The position numbers and the translations under genes were made by a program. From Cronobacter condimenti 1330 (GTDB lineage: Bacteria; Pseudomonadota; Gammaproteobacteria; Enterobacterales; Enterobacteriaceae): a stretch of DNA of 64,000 nt. The notes beneath the pieces are model-generated. The model was not told where the DNA came from. It searched no databases and worked only from the letters and a program-made list of their open reading frames with translations. How positions within the stretch are numbered: the stretch's first letter is position 1; the number at the start of each line of letters is the position of its first letter. The DNA is taken from NCBI RefSeq assembly GCF_001277255.1, contig NZ_CP012264.1, forward strand, positions 2,666,001-2,730,000, read 5' to 3'. Of this stretch, positions 52,091 through 60,937 are shown piece by piece.

Positions 52091-53518
52091 GTGTCTGATT
52101 CTGCTGCGCAACCGACTTTTCTGTTCCACGATTACGAGACCTTCGGCAAAAGCCCCTCGCTTGACCGCCCGGCGCAGTTCGCCGCGCTGCGCACCGATGA
52201 AAATTTCACGCCAGTTGGCGAACCGGACGTTTTTTACTGCAAACCCGCCGACGATTATCTTCCGCAGCCGGAAGCCGTACTGATTACCGGTATTACGCCG
52301 CAGGTGGCGCGTGCGCGCGGCGAGAACGAAGCCGAGTTCGCGCGACGTATCCATACGCAGTTCACCGTGCCGAAAACCTGTGTGGTGGGCTATAACAACG
52401 TGCGCTTTGATGACGAAGTGACGCGTAATATCTTTTACCGCAATTTCTATGACCCTTACGCCTGGAGCTGGCAGAACGACAATTCTCGCTGGGATCTGCT
52501 GGATGTGATGCGCGCCTGTTATGCCCTGCGCCCGGAAGGCATTGTCTGGCCGGAAAACAGCGATGGTCTGCCCAGTTTTCGACTTGAACATTTGACGGTC
52601 GCCAACGGCATTGAACATACCAACGCACACGATGCGATGGCGGATGTTTACGCCACCATCGCGATGGCGCAGCTCGTCAAAACCCGCCAGCCGCGGATGT
52701 TTGACTATCTCTATACCTATCGCAGCAAGCAGAAGCTGGCGACGCTTATCGATATTGTGCAGATGAAACCGCTGGTGCACGTCTCCGGCATGTTTGGTGC
52801 CTGGCGCGGCAACACCAGCTGGATTGCGCCGCTCGCATGGCACCCGGATAACCGTAACGCGGTGATTGTGGTGGATCTGGCGGGCGATATCAGCCCGTTA
52901 CTGGAGCTGGACGCTGATGCCCTGCGTGAGCGGCTGTATACGCCCAAAACCGCGCTGGGTGAGGCGAGCGCGGTACCGGTGAAGCTGGTGCATCTGAATA
53001 AGTGTCCGGTGCTGGCTCAGGCTAATACGCTGCGCCCGGAAGACGCCGAGCGGTTAGGTATCGACCGCCAGCACTGCCTCAATAACCTGAAGGTGTTGCG
53101 CGACTCGCCACAGGTGCGTGAAAAGCTGGTGGCGCTGTTTGCCGAGGCCCCGCCCTTCCCGCCCACCAGTAATGTGGATGCGCAGCTCTATGAGGGGTTT
53201 TTCAGCGATGCCGACCGCGCCGCGATGCGCATTGTGCTCCAGACCCCGCCGCAGAATCTGCCCGCGCTCGACATTACTTTTGTGGATAAACGTATCGAAA
53301 AGCTGCTGTTTAACTACCGGGCGCGGAATTTCCCCGGGACCCTGAGCGAACCGGAACAGCAGCGCTGGCTGAACCACCGCCGCGATGTGTTTACGCCGGA
53401 ATTCCTGCAAACCTATGCCCAGGAATTAGAGATGCTCTATAACCAGTATGAAAGCGACAAAGAGAAAACGGCGTTGTTGAAAGCGTTGTATCAATATGCC
53501 CAGGAGATCGTGGGCTAA
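52091..53518 (+). CDS. sbcB: Exodeoxyribonuclease I (SbcB)
   Basis: Processive 3'-5' single-strand DNA exonuclease in recombination and mismatch repair. The start is taken at GTG 52091, which gives 475 residues, equal to Escherichia SbcB, with GGATGGTGA upstream; the longer frame from 52043 starts inside a terminator stem. DEDDh-type nuclease motifs are FHDYETFG (Asp, Glu), YNNVRFDDEVTRN and NAHDAMADVYAT. SH3-like and C-terminal helical domains follow, with FNYRARNFPG near the end. Confidence 0.96.
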   Translation: MSDSAAQPTFLFHDYETFGKSPSLDRPAQFAALRTDENFTPVGEPDVFYCKPADDYLPQPEAVLITGITPQVARARGENEAEFARRIHTQFTVPKTCVVGYNNVRFDDEVTRNIFYRNFYDPYAWSWQNDNSRWDLLDVMRACYALRPEGIVWPENSDGLPSFRLEHLTVANGIEHTNAHDAMADVYATIAMAQLVKTRQPRMFDYLYTYRSKQKLATLIDIVQMKPLVHVSGMFGAWRGNTSWIAPLAWHPDNRNAVIVVDLAGDISPLLELDADALRERLYTPKTALGEASAVPVKLVHLNKCPVLAQANTLRPEDAERLGIDRQHCLNNLKVLRDSPQVREKLVALFAEAPPFPPTSNVDAQLYEGFFSDADRAAMRIVLQTPPQNLPALDITFVDKRIEKLLFNYRARNFPGTLSEPEQQRWLNHRRDVFTPEFLQTYAQELEMLYNQYESDKEKTALLKALYQYAQEIVG

Positions 53519-53616
53519 CACGACGCGCAGGTCAGGTGGATGTCGCTTTGCTTACCCGCCCTTCACACGGGAATGATCATGCGTCGCGCCGCCAGAACAG
53601 CGCGCCGCACAAATAA

Positions 53617-53644
53617 AAAAGGCTCCCCGAGGGGAGCCTTTTTA
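53617..53644. terminator. Bidirectional terminator between sbcB and plaP
   Basis: GGCTCCCC and GGGGAGCC with a two-base loop, preceded by A residues and followed by T residues, so it serves both convergent genes. Confidence 0.88.
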
Positions 53645-53657
53645 CTGTCGCGTCATC

Positions 53658-55019
53658 TTACGCGATGTCTTCATGATACTGCGGTACCGGGTTACGGAAG
53701 CTGCGGGTAACGCATGCCAGGTAAACCACACCGATACCAGCCCAGATAAGGCCCAGCACCATGGAGCTTTCTTCCAGGTTCAGCCACAGCGCGCCTACCG
53801 TCAGTGCGCCGCAAACCGGCAGCAGCAGATAGGTGAAGTGGTCTTTCAGCGTCTTGTTGCGGCCTTCACGGATCCAGAACTGTGAAATCACAGACAGGTT
53901 CACGAAGGTAAACGCCACCAGCGCACCGAAGTTAATCAGCGCCGTCGCCATCACCAGGTCAAAGTTGATCGCCATCAGCGCAATCGCGCCAACCAGCACC
54001 ACGTTCAGTGCCGGGGTACGCCATTTCGGATGCACGTAACCGAAGAAGCGGTTCGGGAATACGCCGTCACGTCCCATCACATACATCAGACGCGCAACGC
54101 CTGCGTGCGCTGCCATACCGGAAGCCAGCACAGTAATGGTGGAGAAAATCAGCGCACCCACCTGGAAGGCTTTACCGGCCACGTACAGCATGATTTCAGG
54201 CTGGGACGCATCCGGATCTTTAAAGCGCGAGATATCCGGGAAGTAGAGCTGGATAAAGTACGTCGCGAAAATAAAGATCAGGCCGCCAATCAGCGCAGTC
54301 AGGAAAATCGCGCGCGGGATGACACGACCGGCGTCTTTGGTTTCTTCAGACAGGTTGCTGATACCGTCAAAGCCCGTAAAGGAGAAGCACAGAATGGTCG
54401 CCCCGGTGATCATCGGGATGACATGCGCATTCTCAGACCAGAAAGGACGTGAGCTTGTGAGCGTGCCTGCGCCTTCGCCGTGAGAAACTCCGTAAATCAC
54501 CATGCCCAGAATCACGGCGATCAGGATAACCTGCAGCACCACGATAATGGTGTTGAAGTTCGCCACGCCTTTCAGGGTGCGCATGTTGAATACGGTCATA
54601 AAGGCGACCAGCGCGATCACGAAGATCCACGAGGGGATCCCGGGCACCAGCGCTTCGAAATAAATTTTCGCCAGCAGAATGTTAATCATCGGCGCGAACA
54701 GATAGTCGAGCAGCGACGACCAGCCCACCATGAAGCCCACGGTCGGGTTAATCGCTTTTTGCGCGTAGGTGTAGGCGGAGCCTGCAGACGGGAAGCGTTT
54801 TACCAGCTTGCCGTAGCTGAGGGCGGTAAAGAGGATCGCCACCAGCGCAAAGGCGTAAGCGGTCGGCACATGGCCATCCGTCAGGCCGGATACGATACCG
54901 AACGTATCAAACAGCGTCATCGGCTGCATATAGGCAAGGCCCATCATAACAACCGGAATCAACGTAAGCGTTTTACGTAATTCCACGCGAGAGGTTTTTG
55001 GAGTTGCATTAAGCGACAT
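53658..55019 (-). CDS. plaP: Putrescine importer PlaP
   Basis: Proton-dependent low-affinity putrescine transporter of the APC family, 453 residues with 12 membrane segments. Escherichia PlaP supports type-1-pili-related surface motility on putrescine. Matching blocks are YMQPMTLFDTFGIVSG, GWSSLLDYLFAP, CFSFTGFDGISNLSEETKDA and SGMAAHAGVARLMYVMGRDG. Start ATG follows AAGGAGAATAATC. Its neighbours encode a PuuE/GabT-like aminotransferase and a PuuD-like hydrolase. Confidence 0.95.
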   Translation of the reverse strand: MSLNATPKTSRVELRKTLTLIPVVMMGLAYMQPMTLFDTFGIVSGLTDGHVPTAYAFALVAILFTALSYGKLVKRFPSAGSAYTYAQKAINPTVGFMVGWSSLLDYLFAPMINILLAKIYFEALVPGIPSWIFVIALVAFMTVFNMRTLKGVANFNTIIVVLQVILIAVILGMVIYGVSHGEGAGTLTSSRPFWSENAHVIPMITGATILCFSFTGFDGISNLSEETKDAGRVIPRAIFLTALIGGLIFIFATYFIQLYFPDISRFKDPDASQPEIMLYVAGKAFQVGALIFSTITVLASGMAAHAGVARLMYVMGRDGVFPNRFFGYVHPKWRTPALNVVLVGAIALMAINFDLVMATALINFGALVAFTFVNLSVISQFWIREGRNKTLKDHFTYLLLPVCGALTVGALWLNLEESSMVLGLIWAGIGVVYLACVTRSFRNPVPQYHEDIA

Positions 55020-55170
55020 GATTATTCTCCTTCACGGTGAACATCGCCGCGTAAGCGAAAAATTGCCCCATTTTCTGTATTCCTCAGCGACAACAACTGT
55101 CGGATTTTAGTAAGTATCTATCCGGTACGAAGCCCGGCCTCTTGAATTTAATAACGATGCTCTTGACTGC

Positions 55171-55202
55171 AAAAAAATAACCGACGCGTAAAACGTCGGT
55201 TA
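55171..55202 (-). terminator. Terminator of the PuuE/GabT-like gene
   Basis: AACCGACG and CGTCGGTT form a stem that is followed on the minus strand by ATTTTTTT. Confidence 0.85.
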
Positions 55203-55208
55203 ATCATC

Positions 55209-56507
55209 TCATTTTGCAGGGCGCGTATTTTGCACCACTTTAAGGCAGGATGACAAGATGTTGAGGCCTTCTGTCACAATTTCTTTCTCAGCGGTGAGCG
55301 GGATAAGAAAACGGATAACATTCGCACGCACGCCGCAGGTCAGTAAAATCAGCCCCTGACGCCCTGCCTCCTGCACCAGTTGCTGGGTTAACTCTTTGTC
55401 AGGACGATGGCTGTCGCGCTCGTGCACCAGCTCCATCGCCACCATCGCGCCGACGCCACGCACATCGCCGATGAAGTCATATTCCTGTGCCAGTTCGTGC
55501 AAACGGCTCATTAACAGCTCGCCCTGCTCTACCGCTCGCTCGTTCAGGTGTTCCTGCTCGATAAGATCGGTCACCGCCAGCGCCGCGGCGATGCTCACCG
55601 GCGACCCGGCGTAGGTGCCGCCAAGCCCGCCGGGCAACGCTTTGTCAAACAGCGCCTTTTTGCCCACCAGCGCGGAGAGCGGGAACCCGCCCGCCAGGCT
55701 TTTCGCCATGGTGATGAGATCGGGCTCCACACCCGCATGCTCAATCGCGAATGTTTTGCCGGTACGGCAAAAGCCGCTTTGGATCTCATCGACAATCAGC
55801 ACTATGCCGTGTTTATCGCAGAGCGCACGCAACTGCTGCATAAACTCTGCGGACGCCGCGTAAAACCCGCCTTCGCCCTGTACCGGCTCGATAATAATTG
55901 CCGCGACCTCTTCCGGCGCCACGTCGGCTGCGAAAATCCCGGCCAGCGATGCCAGCGCCTGGGTGTCGCTGACGCCAAGATACGCGGCCGGATAAGGCGC
56001 GTGGTAGATCCCCGCCGGGAACGGGCCATAGCCTTTTTTATAAGGCTGCACTTTACCGGTCAGCGCCATACCCAGCAGCGTGCGCCCATGAAACGCGCCG
56101 CGAAAGGCAATCACCGCCGAGCGGCCCGTGGCAATGCGCGCGACTTTAATCGCGTTTTCCACCGCCTCCGCGCCCGTCGAAAGAAACAGCGTCTGACAGG
56201 GTTCGCTGATGGGAGCAAGGTGATTAAGCCGCTCCGCGAGCTCAATGTAATTGCCGTATGGCGTTACCTGAAAACAGGGATGCGTAAAATGCTCAAGCTG
56301 CGCTTTTACCGCCCCGATAATCGCCGGGTGGTTATGCCCGGTATTGAGCACCGCGATCCCGGAGGCGAAATCGATATACCGCCGCCCCTCTACATCCCAG
56401 ATCTCTGCGTTTTTCGCCCGCGCCACAAATACCGGCAGCGCGTTCCCTACCCCCTGCGGCACCGCCTGCTCACGCCGCGTCTGCCACTGCTGATTGCTTT
56501 GCATCAT
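55209..56507 (-). CDS. PuuE/GabT-like 4-aminobutyrate aminotransferase
   Basis: Class III PLP-dependent aminotransferase, about 432 residues. Matching motifs are FASGIAVLNTGHNHP, LSTGAEAVENAIKVAR, DEIQSGFCRTGK and AKSLAGGFP with the PLP lysine, then GGLGGTYAGSPVS. Closeness to both GabT and PuuE is similar, so the symbol is left open. ATG ATG starts at 56507 with AGGAGTC upstream. GABA is the likely substrate given PlaP and the PuuD-like gene beside it. Confidence 0.86.
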   Translation of the reverse strand: MMQSNQQWQTRREQAVPQGVGNALPVFVARAKNAEIWDVEGRRYIDFASGIAVLNTGHNHPAIIGAVKAQLEHFTHPCFQVTPYGNYIELAERLNHLAPISEPCQTLFLSTGAEAVENAIKVARIATGRSAVIAFRGAFHGRTLLGMALTGKVQPYKKGYGPFPAGIYHAPYPAAYLGVSDTQALASLAGIFAADVAPEEVAAIIIEPVQGEGGFYAASAEFMQQLRALCDKHGIVLIVDEIQSGFCRTGKTFAIEHAGVEPDLITMAKSLAGGFPLSALVGKKALFDKALPGGLGGTYAGSPVSIAAALAVTDLIEQEHLNERAVEQGELLMSRLHELAQEYDFIGDVRGVGAMVAMELVHERDSHRPDKELTQQLVQEAGRQGLILLTCGVRANVIRFLIPLTAEKEIVTEGLNILSSCLKVVQNTRPAK

Positions 56508-56766
56508 TGACTCCTGTGCGCAAAAAGCCTCCGCCCAAAAAGACGGAGGCACATTATTTTCATCATAGGTTGAGGGGCGCAGGGAAAAGGGAGACCCCGT
56601 CTGGCGGTTTGCGTCGCAAGGAAGTGTGGCGAAAGCCGCTCAAATAACGCCCGTTATCAAAACATAGCTCAAGGCGTAAGTTCCGCCAGAGCGCACGCCG
56701 GGAAAGTTGACCCGCTGCGAATGCTCAACTACAGGATCTGTATCCCAGCGAGACAGGCGAACCAGC

Positions 56767-57546
56767 ATGACCGTAACGACCCCGCCGTTAATCGGCGTAT
56801 TGATGTGCCAGGCAAATCAGAATGGACAGCTGATCCTGACCGTAGAAAACCTTTATCTGGCCCCGCTTTATCATGCAGGCGCGGTGGCAATCCCGCTCCC
56901 TCATCATCTGGCGGACGATCCGCTTTATCTCGCCGCCGCCCTGAAATCGATCAGCGGCATTTTTCTGCCCGGCAGCCCATGCAACATTGAACCGCATCAC
57001 TACGGTGAAGAAGCGCAGGAAAGCAGCAACGATCCCGGGCGCGATAAACTGGCGTTAATGCTGGTGCGTCATGCGCTTAACACAGGCCTGCCGCTGCTTG
57101 GCTCGTGTCGCGGTGTGCATGAGATGGTCGTCGCGACCTGCGGGAAACTCTGGCGGCAGTTACATAACGTTGAAGGATTACGCGAGCATGAAGTAAACCC
57201 GAGCGGTAGCCCCGAGGAGAAATTCGCGCCGGTGCATGGTCTTAATATTATGCCCGGCGGCTGGCTTGACCGTTGGGTGCCTGCGGGCGAGGCGGTACGC
57301 GTGAACACGCTGCACCAGCAGGGCATTCGCGAAGTGGGGCCGGGCGTGTTTATCGAAGCGCGCGCCGATGACGGACTGATAGAGGCTATCAGTATTCCTG
57401 AACACCCGTTCGCCTTTGGCGTACAGTGGCACCCGGAGTGGGGCGCGCTGTGCGACGAGCCGCTCTCAAAACAGATGTTCGATGCGTTTGTCGCAGCCTG
57501 CCGTGTCTGGCAGGCCGAACATCAGGCGCTTACTCCATTGGCATAA
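56767..57546 (+). CDS. PuuD-like gamma-glutamyl-GABA hydrolase
   Basis: Class I glutamine-amidotransferase-like peptidase C26 family, 259 residues. Nucleophile region LGSCRGVHEMVV holds Cys, and the His-Glu of the triad fit FGVQWHPEW. PuuD releases GABA from gamma-glutamyl-GABA in the putrescine pathway. The ATG at 56767 is chosen because it gives the family N-terminus (PLIGVLMC). It is divergent from the aminotransferase gene. Its last 17 bases overlap the end of yeeZ on the other strand. It differs from typical PuuD (LGICRG), so a close relative is possible. Confidence 0.82.
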   Translation: MTVTTPPLIGVLMCQANQNGQLILTVENLYLAPLYHAGAVAIPLPHHLADDPLYLAAALKSISGIFLPGSPCNIEPHHYGEEAQESSNDPGRDKLALMLVRHALNTGLPLLGSCRGVHEMVVATCGKLWRQLHNVEGLREHEVNPSGSPEEKFAPVHGLNIMPGGWLDRWVPAGEAVRVNTLHQQGIREVGPGVFIEARADDGLIEAISIPEHPFAFGVQWHPEWGALCDEPLSKQMFDAFVAACRVWQAEHQALTPLA

Positions 57547-58354
57547 GCAGCGGGTCCGGGTAGAGATACTCAAACCCCAGTTCGTGGCAGATCCGATTGC
57601 CATCAATCAGTTTGCCCTTCTTGCCCGCCGGGCTGTCATTAAAGCGTGGCGGCGCAAGGCCAAGCTGGCGTGCCATTACCGGATAAAACTCAGCGCGGGC
57701 AGGATGCTGCGGGGCACAAAGGTTGTAGGTGTGCCCGCCCTTCGGTGCCTGCAACAGGAAGGTAATGGCGCCGATCACGTCCTCAAGATGCACAAGATTG
57801 ACGCCATGTCCACCATTGGGCGCCGTTTTACCGGCAAAGAAACGTCCCGGATGGCGTCCAGGCCCCACCAGCCCCGCGAGACGCAAGATATCAACGGAGG
57901 TCCCCGGCAGATGATGCAGCCACTGCTCGAGGTCCCGCAGCACCTGCCCGCTTTCCGTGACCGGATTGAGCGGCGATGTTTCCTTGCATACGCCCTCCGC
58001 CTCGCCATAGACCGAGGTTGAGCTGGTAAAGATAATCCGCGGGATCTGGTGCGCCAGCGCGCTGTCAACAACCTGCTGCACCGCCTGTAAATAATACTCG
58101 CCATTGCCGCCGGTACGCCGTGCGGGCAGGGTCACTACCAGCGCGTCGGCGTTAAAGAGCGCGTCCAGCTCGTCACTGTCGCACACCATTTCAGGCGTAA
58201 GCTCCAGTTGATAGCTTTCAATGCCGCACATGCGCGCCGCTTCCACGCCGTCCGCCGTCGTTTTACTGCCAGCAACCTGCCAGCCTCTGGCATTGAGCGC
58301 GAGCGCGAGCGGCATCCCTAACCACCCTAATCCGACAATCGCGACCTTTTTCAT
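57530..58354 (-). CDS. yeeZ: NAD(P)-binding protein YeeZ
   Basis: Extended/atypical SDR-family protein of unknown function, 274 residues. The Rossmann motif GLGWLGMPLA lies at ~8-17; further marks are FTSSTSVYGEAEG, ILRLAGLVGPGRHPGRFFAG and HLEDVIGAI. The start at 58354 follows AGGAGCAGGAACGAG. It sits directly upstream of the his operon, divergent from it, as in Escherichia. Convergent overlap of 17 bases with the PuuD-like gene. Confidence 0.94.
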   Translation of the reverse strand: MKKVAIVGLGWLGMPLALALNARGWQVAGSKTTADGVEAARMCGIESYQLELTPEMVCDSDELDALFNADALVVTLPARRTGGNGEYYLQAVQQVVDSALAHQIPRIIFTSSTSVYGEAEGVCKETSPLNPVTESGQVLRDLEQWLHHLPGTSVDILRLAGLVGPGRHPGRFFAGKTAPNGGHGVNLVHLEDVIGAITFLLQAPKGGHTYNLCAPQHPARAEFYPVMARQLGLAPPRFNDSPAGKKGKLIDGNRICHELGFEYLYPDPLLMPME

Positions 58355-58463
58355 CTCGTTCCTGCTCCTTCTTTTTACCTGCATGGTTTCAGGCTACGCC
58401 AGCCGCTGCGGGCTGACAATTCATGTAATGAATATGAAAGGTTTTAATGATGAAAAAAAGCCC

Positions 58464-58493
58464 TTGCCTTATCTGCCCGGTATGGTTTACGGT
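58464..58493 (+). promoter_or_regulatory. his operon promoter
   Basis: TTGCCT at 58464-58469 and TACGGT at 58488-58493, separated by 18 bases, correspond to the -35 and -10 boxes of the his promoter of Escherichia (TTGCTT and TAGGTT). The -10 is weak, in line with ppGpp-stimulated his promoters. Confidence 0.6.
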
Positions 58494-58531
58494 TAAGGCA
58501 GGTTTGAATAAGCATTCATCAAGAGAATTTT

Positions 58532-58582
58532 ATGACACGCGTTCAGTTTAACAACCACCACCATCACCATCATCCTGACTAG
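58532..58582 (+). CDS. hisL: his operon leader peptide HisL
   Basis: A 16-residue peptide MTRVQFNN followed by six His codons and Pro-Asp. Ribosome pausing at the His run decides whether the downstream terminator forms. Escherichia HisL has seven consecutive His codons; here the positions after Phe are Asn-Asn, so the run is one shorter. Confidence 0.96.
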   Translation: MTRVQFNNHHHHHHPD

Positions 58583-58644
58583 TCTTTCAGGCGATGTGTG
58601 CTGGAAGACATTCAGATCTTCCAGTGGTGCATGAACGCTAAGAG

Positions 58645-58680
58645 AGCCCCCGGAAGATCATCTTCCGGGGGCTTTTTTAT
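58645..58680 (+). terminator. his attenuator
   Basis: AGCCCCCGGAAGA and TCTTCCGGGGGCT form a 13-base stem with a three-base loop followed by six T. It lies 62 bases after the HisL stop and is the attenuation terminator of the his operon. Confidence 0.95.
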
Positions 58681-58727
58681 TGGGCGTTTGCAAACGAATA
58701 CCACGAGATCAACAAGGATAAGGCGAG

Positions 58728-59627
58728 ATGACAGACAACAACCGTTTACGCATAGCTATTCAGAAATCAGGCCGTTTAAGCGATGATTCGCGAGAATTAC
58801 TGGCCCGCTGCGGCATAAAAATCAATCTACACACGCAGCGTCTGATTGCCCTGGCGGAGAATATGCCCATTGATATTCTGCGCGTGCGTGATGACGATAT
58901 CCCGGGCCTGGTGATGGATGGCGTGGTCGATCTCGGCATCATCGGCGAAAACGTACTGGAAGAAGAGCTGCTGACCCGCCGTGCTCAGGGCGACGACCCG
59001 CGCTATTACACCTTGCGCCGTCTTGATTTCGGCGGCTGCCGTCTTTCGCTCGCCACCTCTGTGGATGAGGCCTGGGAAGGCCCGGAAAGCCTGAACAACA
59101 AACGTATCGCCACCTCTTATCCGCACCTGCTCAAGCGTTATCTCGACCAAAAAGGCGTGCAGTTCAAATCCTGCCTGCTGAATGGTTCGGTGGAAGTCGC
59201 GCCGCGCGCCGGGCTTGCCGACGCCATCTGCGATTTAGTCTCTACCGGTGCGACCCTTGAGGCGAACGGCCTGCGTGAAGTGGAAGTGATCTATCGCTCC
59301 AAAGCCTGTCTTATCCAGCGCGACGGCGAAATGCCTGGCGTGAAACAACAGCTTATCGACAAACTGCTGACCCGCATTCAGGGCGTTATCCAGGCGCGCG
59401 AATCGAAATACATCATGCTGCACGCGCCGACCGAACGCCTCGATGAAGTCATTGCCCTGCTGCCAGGCGCCGAACGTCCGACTATTCTGCCGCTTGCAGG
59501 CGATCAGCAGCGTGTGGCGATGCACATGGTGAGCAGCGAAACCCTGTTCTGGGAAACGATGGAGAACCTTAAAGCGCTCGGCGCAAGCTCCATTCTGGTA
59601 TTGCCGATTGAGAAGATGATGGAGTAA
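58728..59627 (+). CDS. hisG: ATP phosphoribosyltransferase HisG
   Basis: First enzyme of histidine synthesis, joins PRPP and ATP; feedback-inhibited by histidine. 299 residues, long-form HisG with the C-terminal regulatory ACT-like domain (~225-299). Catalytic/PRPP region DAICDLVSTGATLEANGL and N-terminal RIAIQKSGRL are conserved. First gene after the attenuator. Confidence 0.98.
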   Translation: MTDNNRLRIAIQKSGRLSDDSRELLARCGIKINLHTQRLIALAENMPIDILRVRDDDIPGLVMDGVVDLGIIGENVLEEELLTRRAQGDDPRYYTLRRLDFGGCRLSLATSVDEAWEGPESLNNKRIATSYPHLLKRYLDQKGVQFKSCLLNGSVEVAPRAGLADAICDLVSTGATLEANGLREVEVIYRSKACLIQRDGEMPGVKQQLIDKLLTRIQGVIQARESKYIMLHAPTERLDEVIALLPGAERPTILPLAGDQQRVAMHMVSSETLFWETMENLKALGASSILVLPIEKMME

Positions 59628-59632
59628 CCGCC

Positions 59633-60937
59633 ATGGCCTTTAATACGATTATCGACTGGAATCGTTGCAGCGCAGAAGAACAGCGCGAACTGTTGATGCG
59701 CCCGGCGGTGTCGGCATCAGAAAGCATTACCCGCACCGTGGCGGAGATCCTGGATAACGTCAAAGCGAAGGGTGATGCGGCACTGCGCGAATACAGCGCA
59801 AAGTTCGATAAAACTGACGTGACATCGATGCGCGTTACGGCAGAAGAGATAGATGCCGCCGCCGCGCGCCTTGCCGAGAACGTAAAACAAGCGATGGCAG
59901 TGGCTGTCGCGAACATCGACAAATTTCACCGCGCCCAGCGGCTCGCAACGGTGGATGTGGAAACCCTGCCCGGCGTGCGTTGCCAGCAGGTGACGCGCCC
60001 GGTGGCCTCTGTCGGCCTTTATATTCCCGGCGGCTCCGCCCCCCTCTTCTCTACGGTGCTGATGCTGGCGACGCCAGCGCGCATCGCGGGCTGTAAAAAC
60101 GTGGTGCTCTGCTCACCGCCGCCCATTGCCGATGAAATCCTGTACGCCGCAAAACTCTGCGGTGTGCAGACGGTGTTCCAGGCCGGGGGCGCACAGGCGA
60201 TCGCCGCCCTCGCCTTCGGTACAGAAAGCGTGCCGAAAGTCGATAAGATATTCGGCCCGGGCAACGCGTATGTGACCGAAGCCAAGCGCCAGGTGAGCCA
60301 GCGCCTCGACGGGGCGGCCATTGATATGCCTGCCGGCCCGTCCGAAGTGCTGGTGATTGCCGACAGCGGCGCGACGCCCGATTTCGTGGCGTCTGATCTG
60401 CTCTCGCAAGCCGAACACGGCCCTGATTCGCAGGTCATCCTGCTGACCCCGGATGCCGCAATGGCACACGCTGTAGCCGAGGCCACCGCCCGTCAGCTGG
60501 CGGCGCTGCCGCGCGCCGATACCGCGCGTCAGGCGCTGAGTGCAAGCCGCCTCATCGTGGCGCGCGATCTGGCGCAGTGCGTTGAAATTTCTAACCAGTA
60601 CGGCCCGGAGCACCTGATTATTCAGACCCGCGACGCGCGTTCTCTGGTCGACGATATTACCAGCGCAGGCTCGGTCTTTTTAGGTGACTGGTCGCCGGAA
60701 TCGGCCGGCGATTACGCCTCCGGGACTAACCATGTGTTGCCGACCTACGGTTACACCGCCACCTGTTCAAGCCTGGGGCTCGCCGATTTCCAGAAACGCA
60801 TGACGGTTCAGGAATTAACGCCTGCCGGGTTTTCGGCGCTCGCAGAAACCATCGAAACGCTGGCGGCAGCAGAACAGCTCACCGCCCACAAAAACGCTGT
60901 GACGCTGCGAGTGGCAGCCCTGAAGGAGCAAGCATGA
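59633..60937 (+). CDS. hisD: Histidinol dehydrogenase HisD
   Basis: Last two steps of histidine synthesis, oxidises histidinol to histidine with NAD; zinc enzyme. 434 residues. Motifs: VASVGLYIPGGSAPLFSTVL, DKIFGPGNAYVTEAKR and ASDLLSQAEHGPDSQ, then HLIIQTRDA. Starts 5 bases after hisG and overlaps hisC by 4 bases. Confidence 0.98.
   Translation: MAFNTIIDWNRCSAEEQRELLMRPAVSASESITRTVAEILDNVKAKGDAALREYSAKFDKTDVTSMRVTAEEIDAAAARLAENVKQAMAVAVANIDKFHRAQRLATVDVETLPGVRCQQVTRPVASVGLYIPGGSAPLFSTVLMLATPARIAGCKNVVLCSPPPIADEILYAAKLCGVQTVFQAGGAQAIAALAFGTESVPKVDKIFGPGNAYVTEAKRQVSQRLDGAAIDMPAGPSEVLVIADSGATPDFVASDLLSQAEHGPDSQVILLTPDAAMAHAVAEATARQLAALPRADTARQALSASRLIVARDLAQCVEISNQYGPEHLIIQTRDARSLVDDITSAGSVFLGDWSPESAGDYASGTNHVLPTYGYTATCSSLGLADFQKRMTVQELTPAGFSALAETIETLAAAEQLTAHKNAVTLRVAALKEQA

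Noticed and set aside
55548..56510. 320-codon open frame on the plus strand
   Set aside because: Antisense to the aminotransferase gene; Arg- and His-rich shadow composition.
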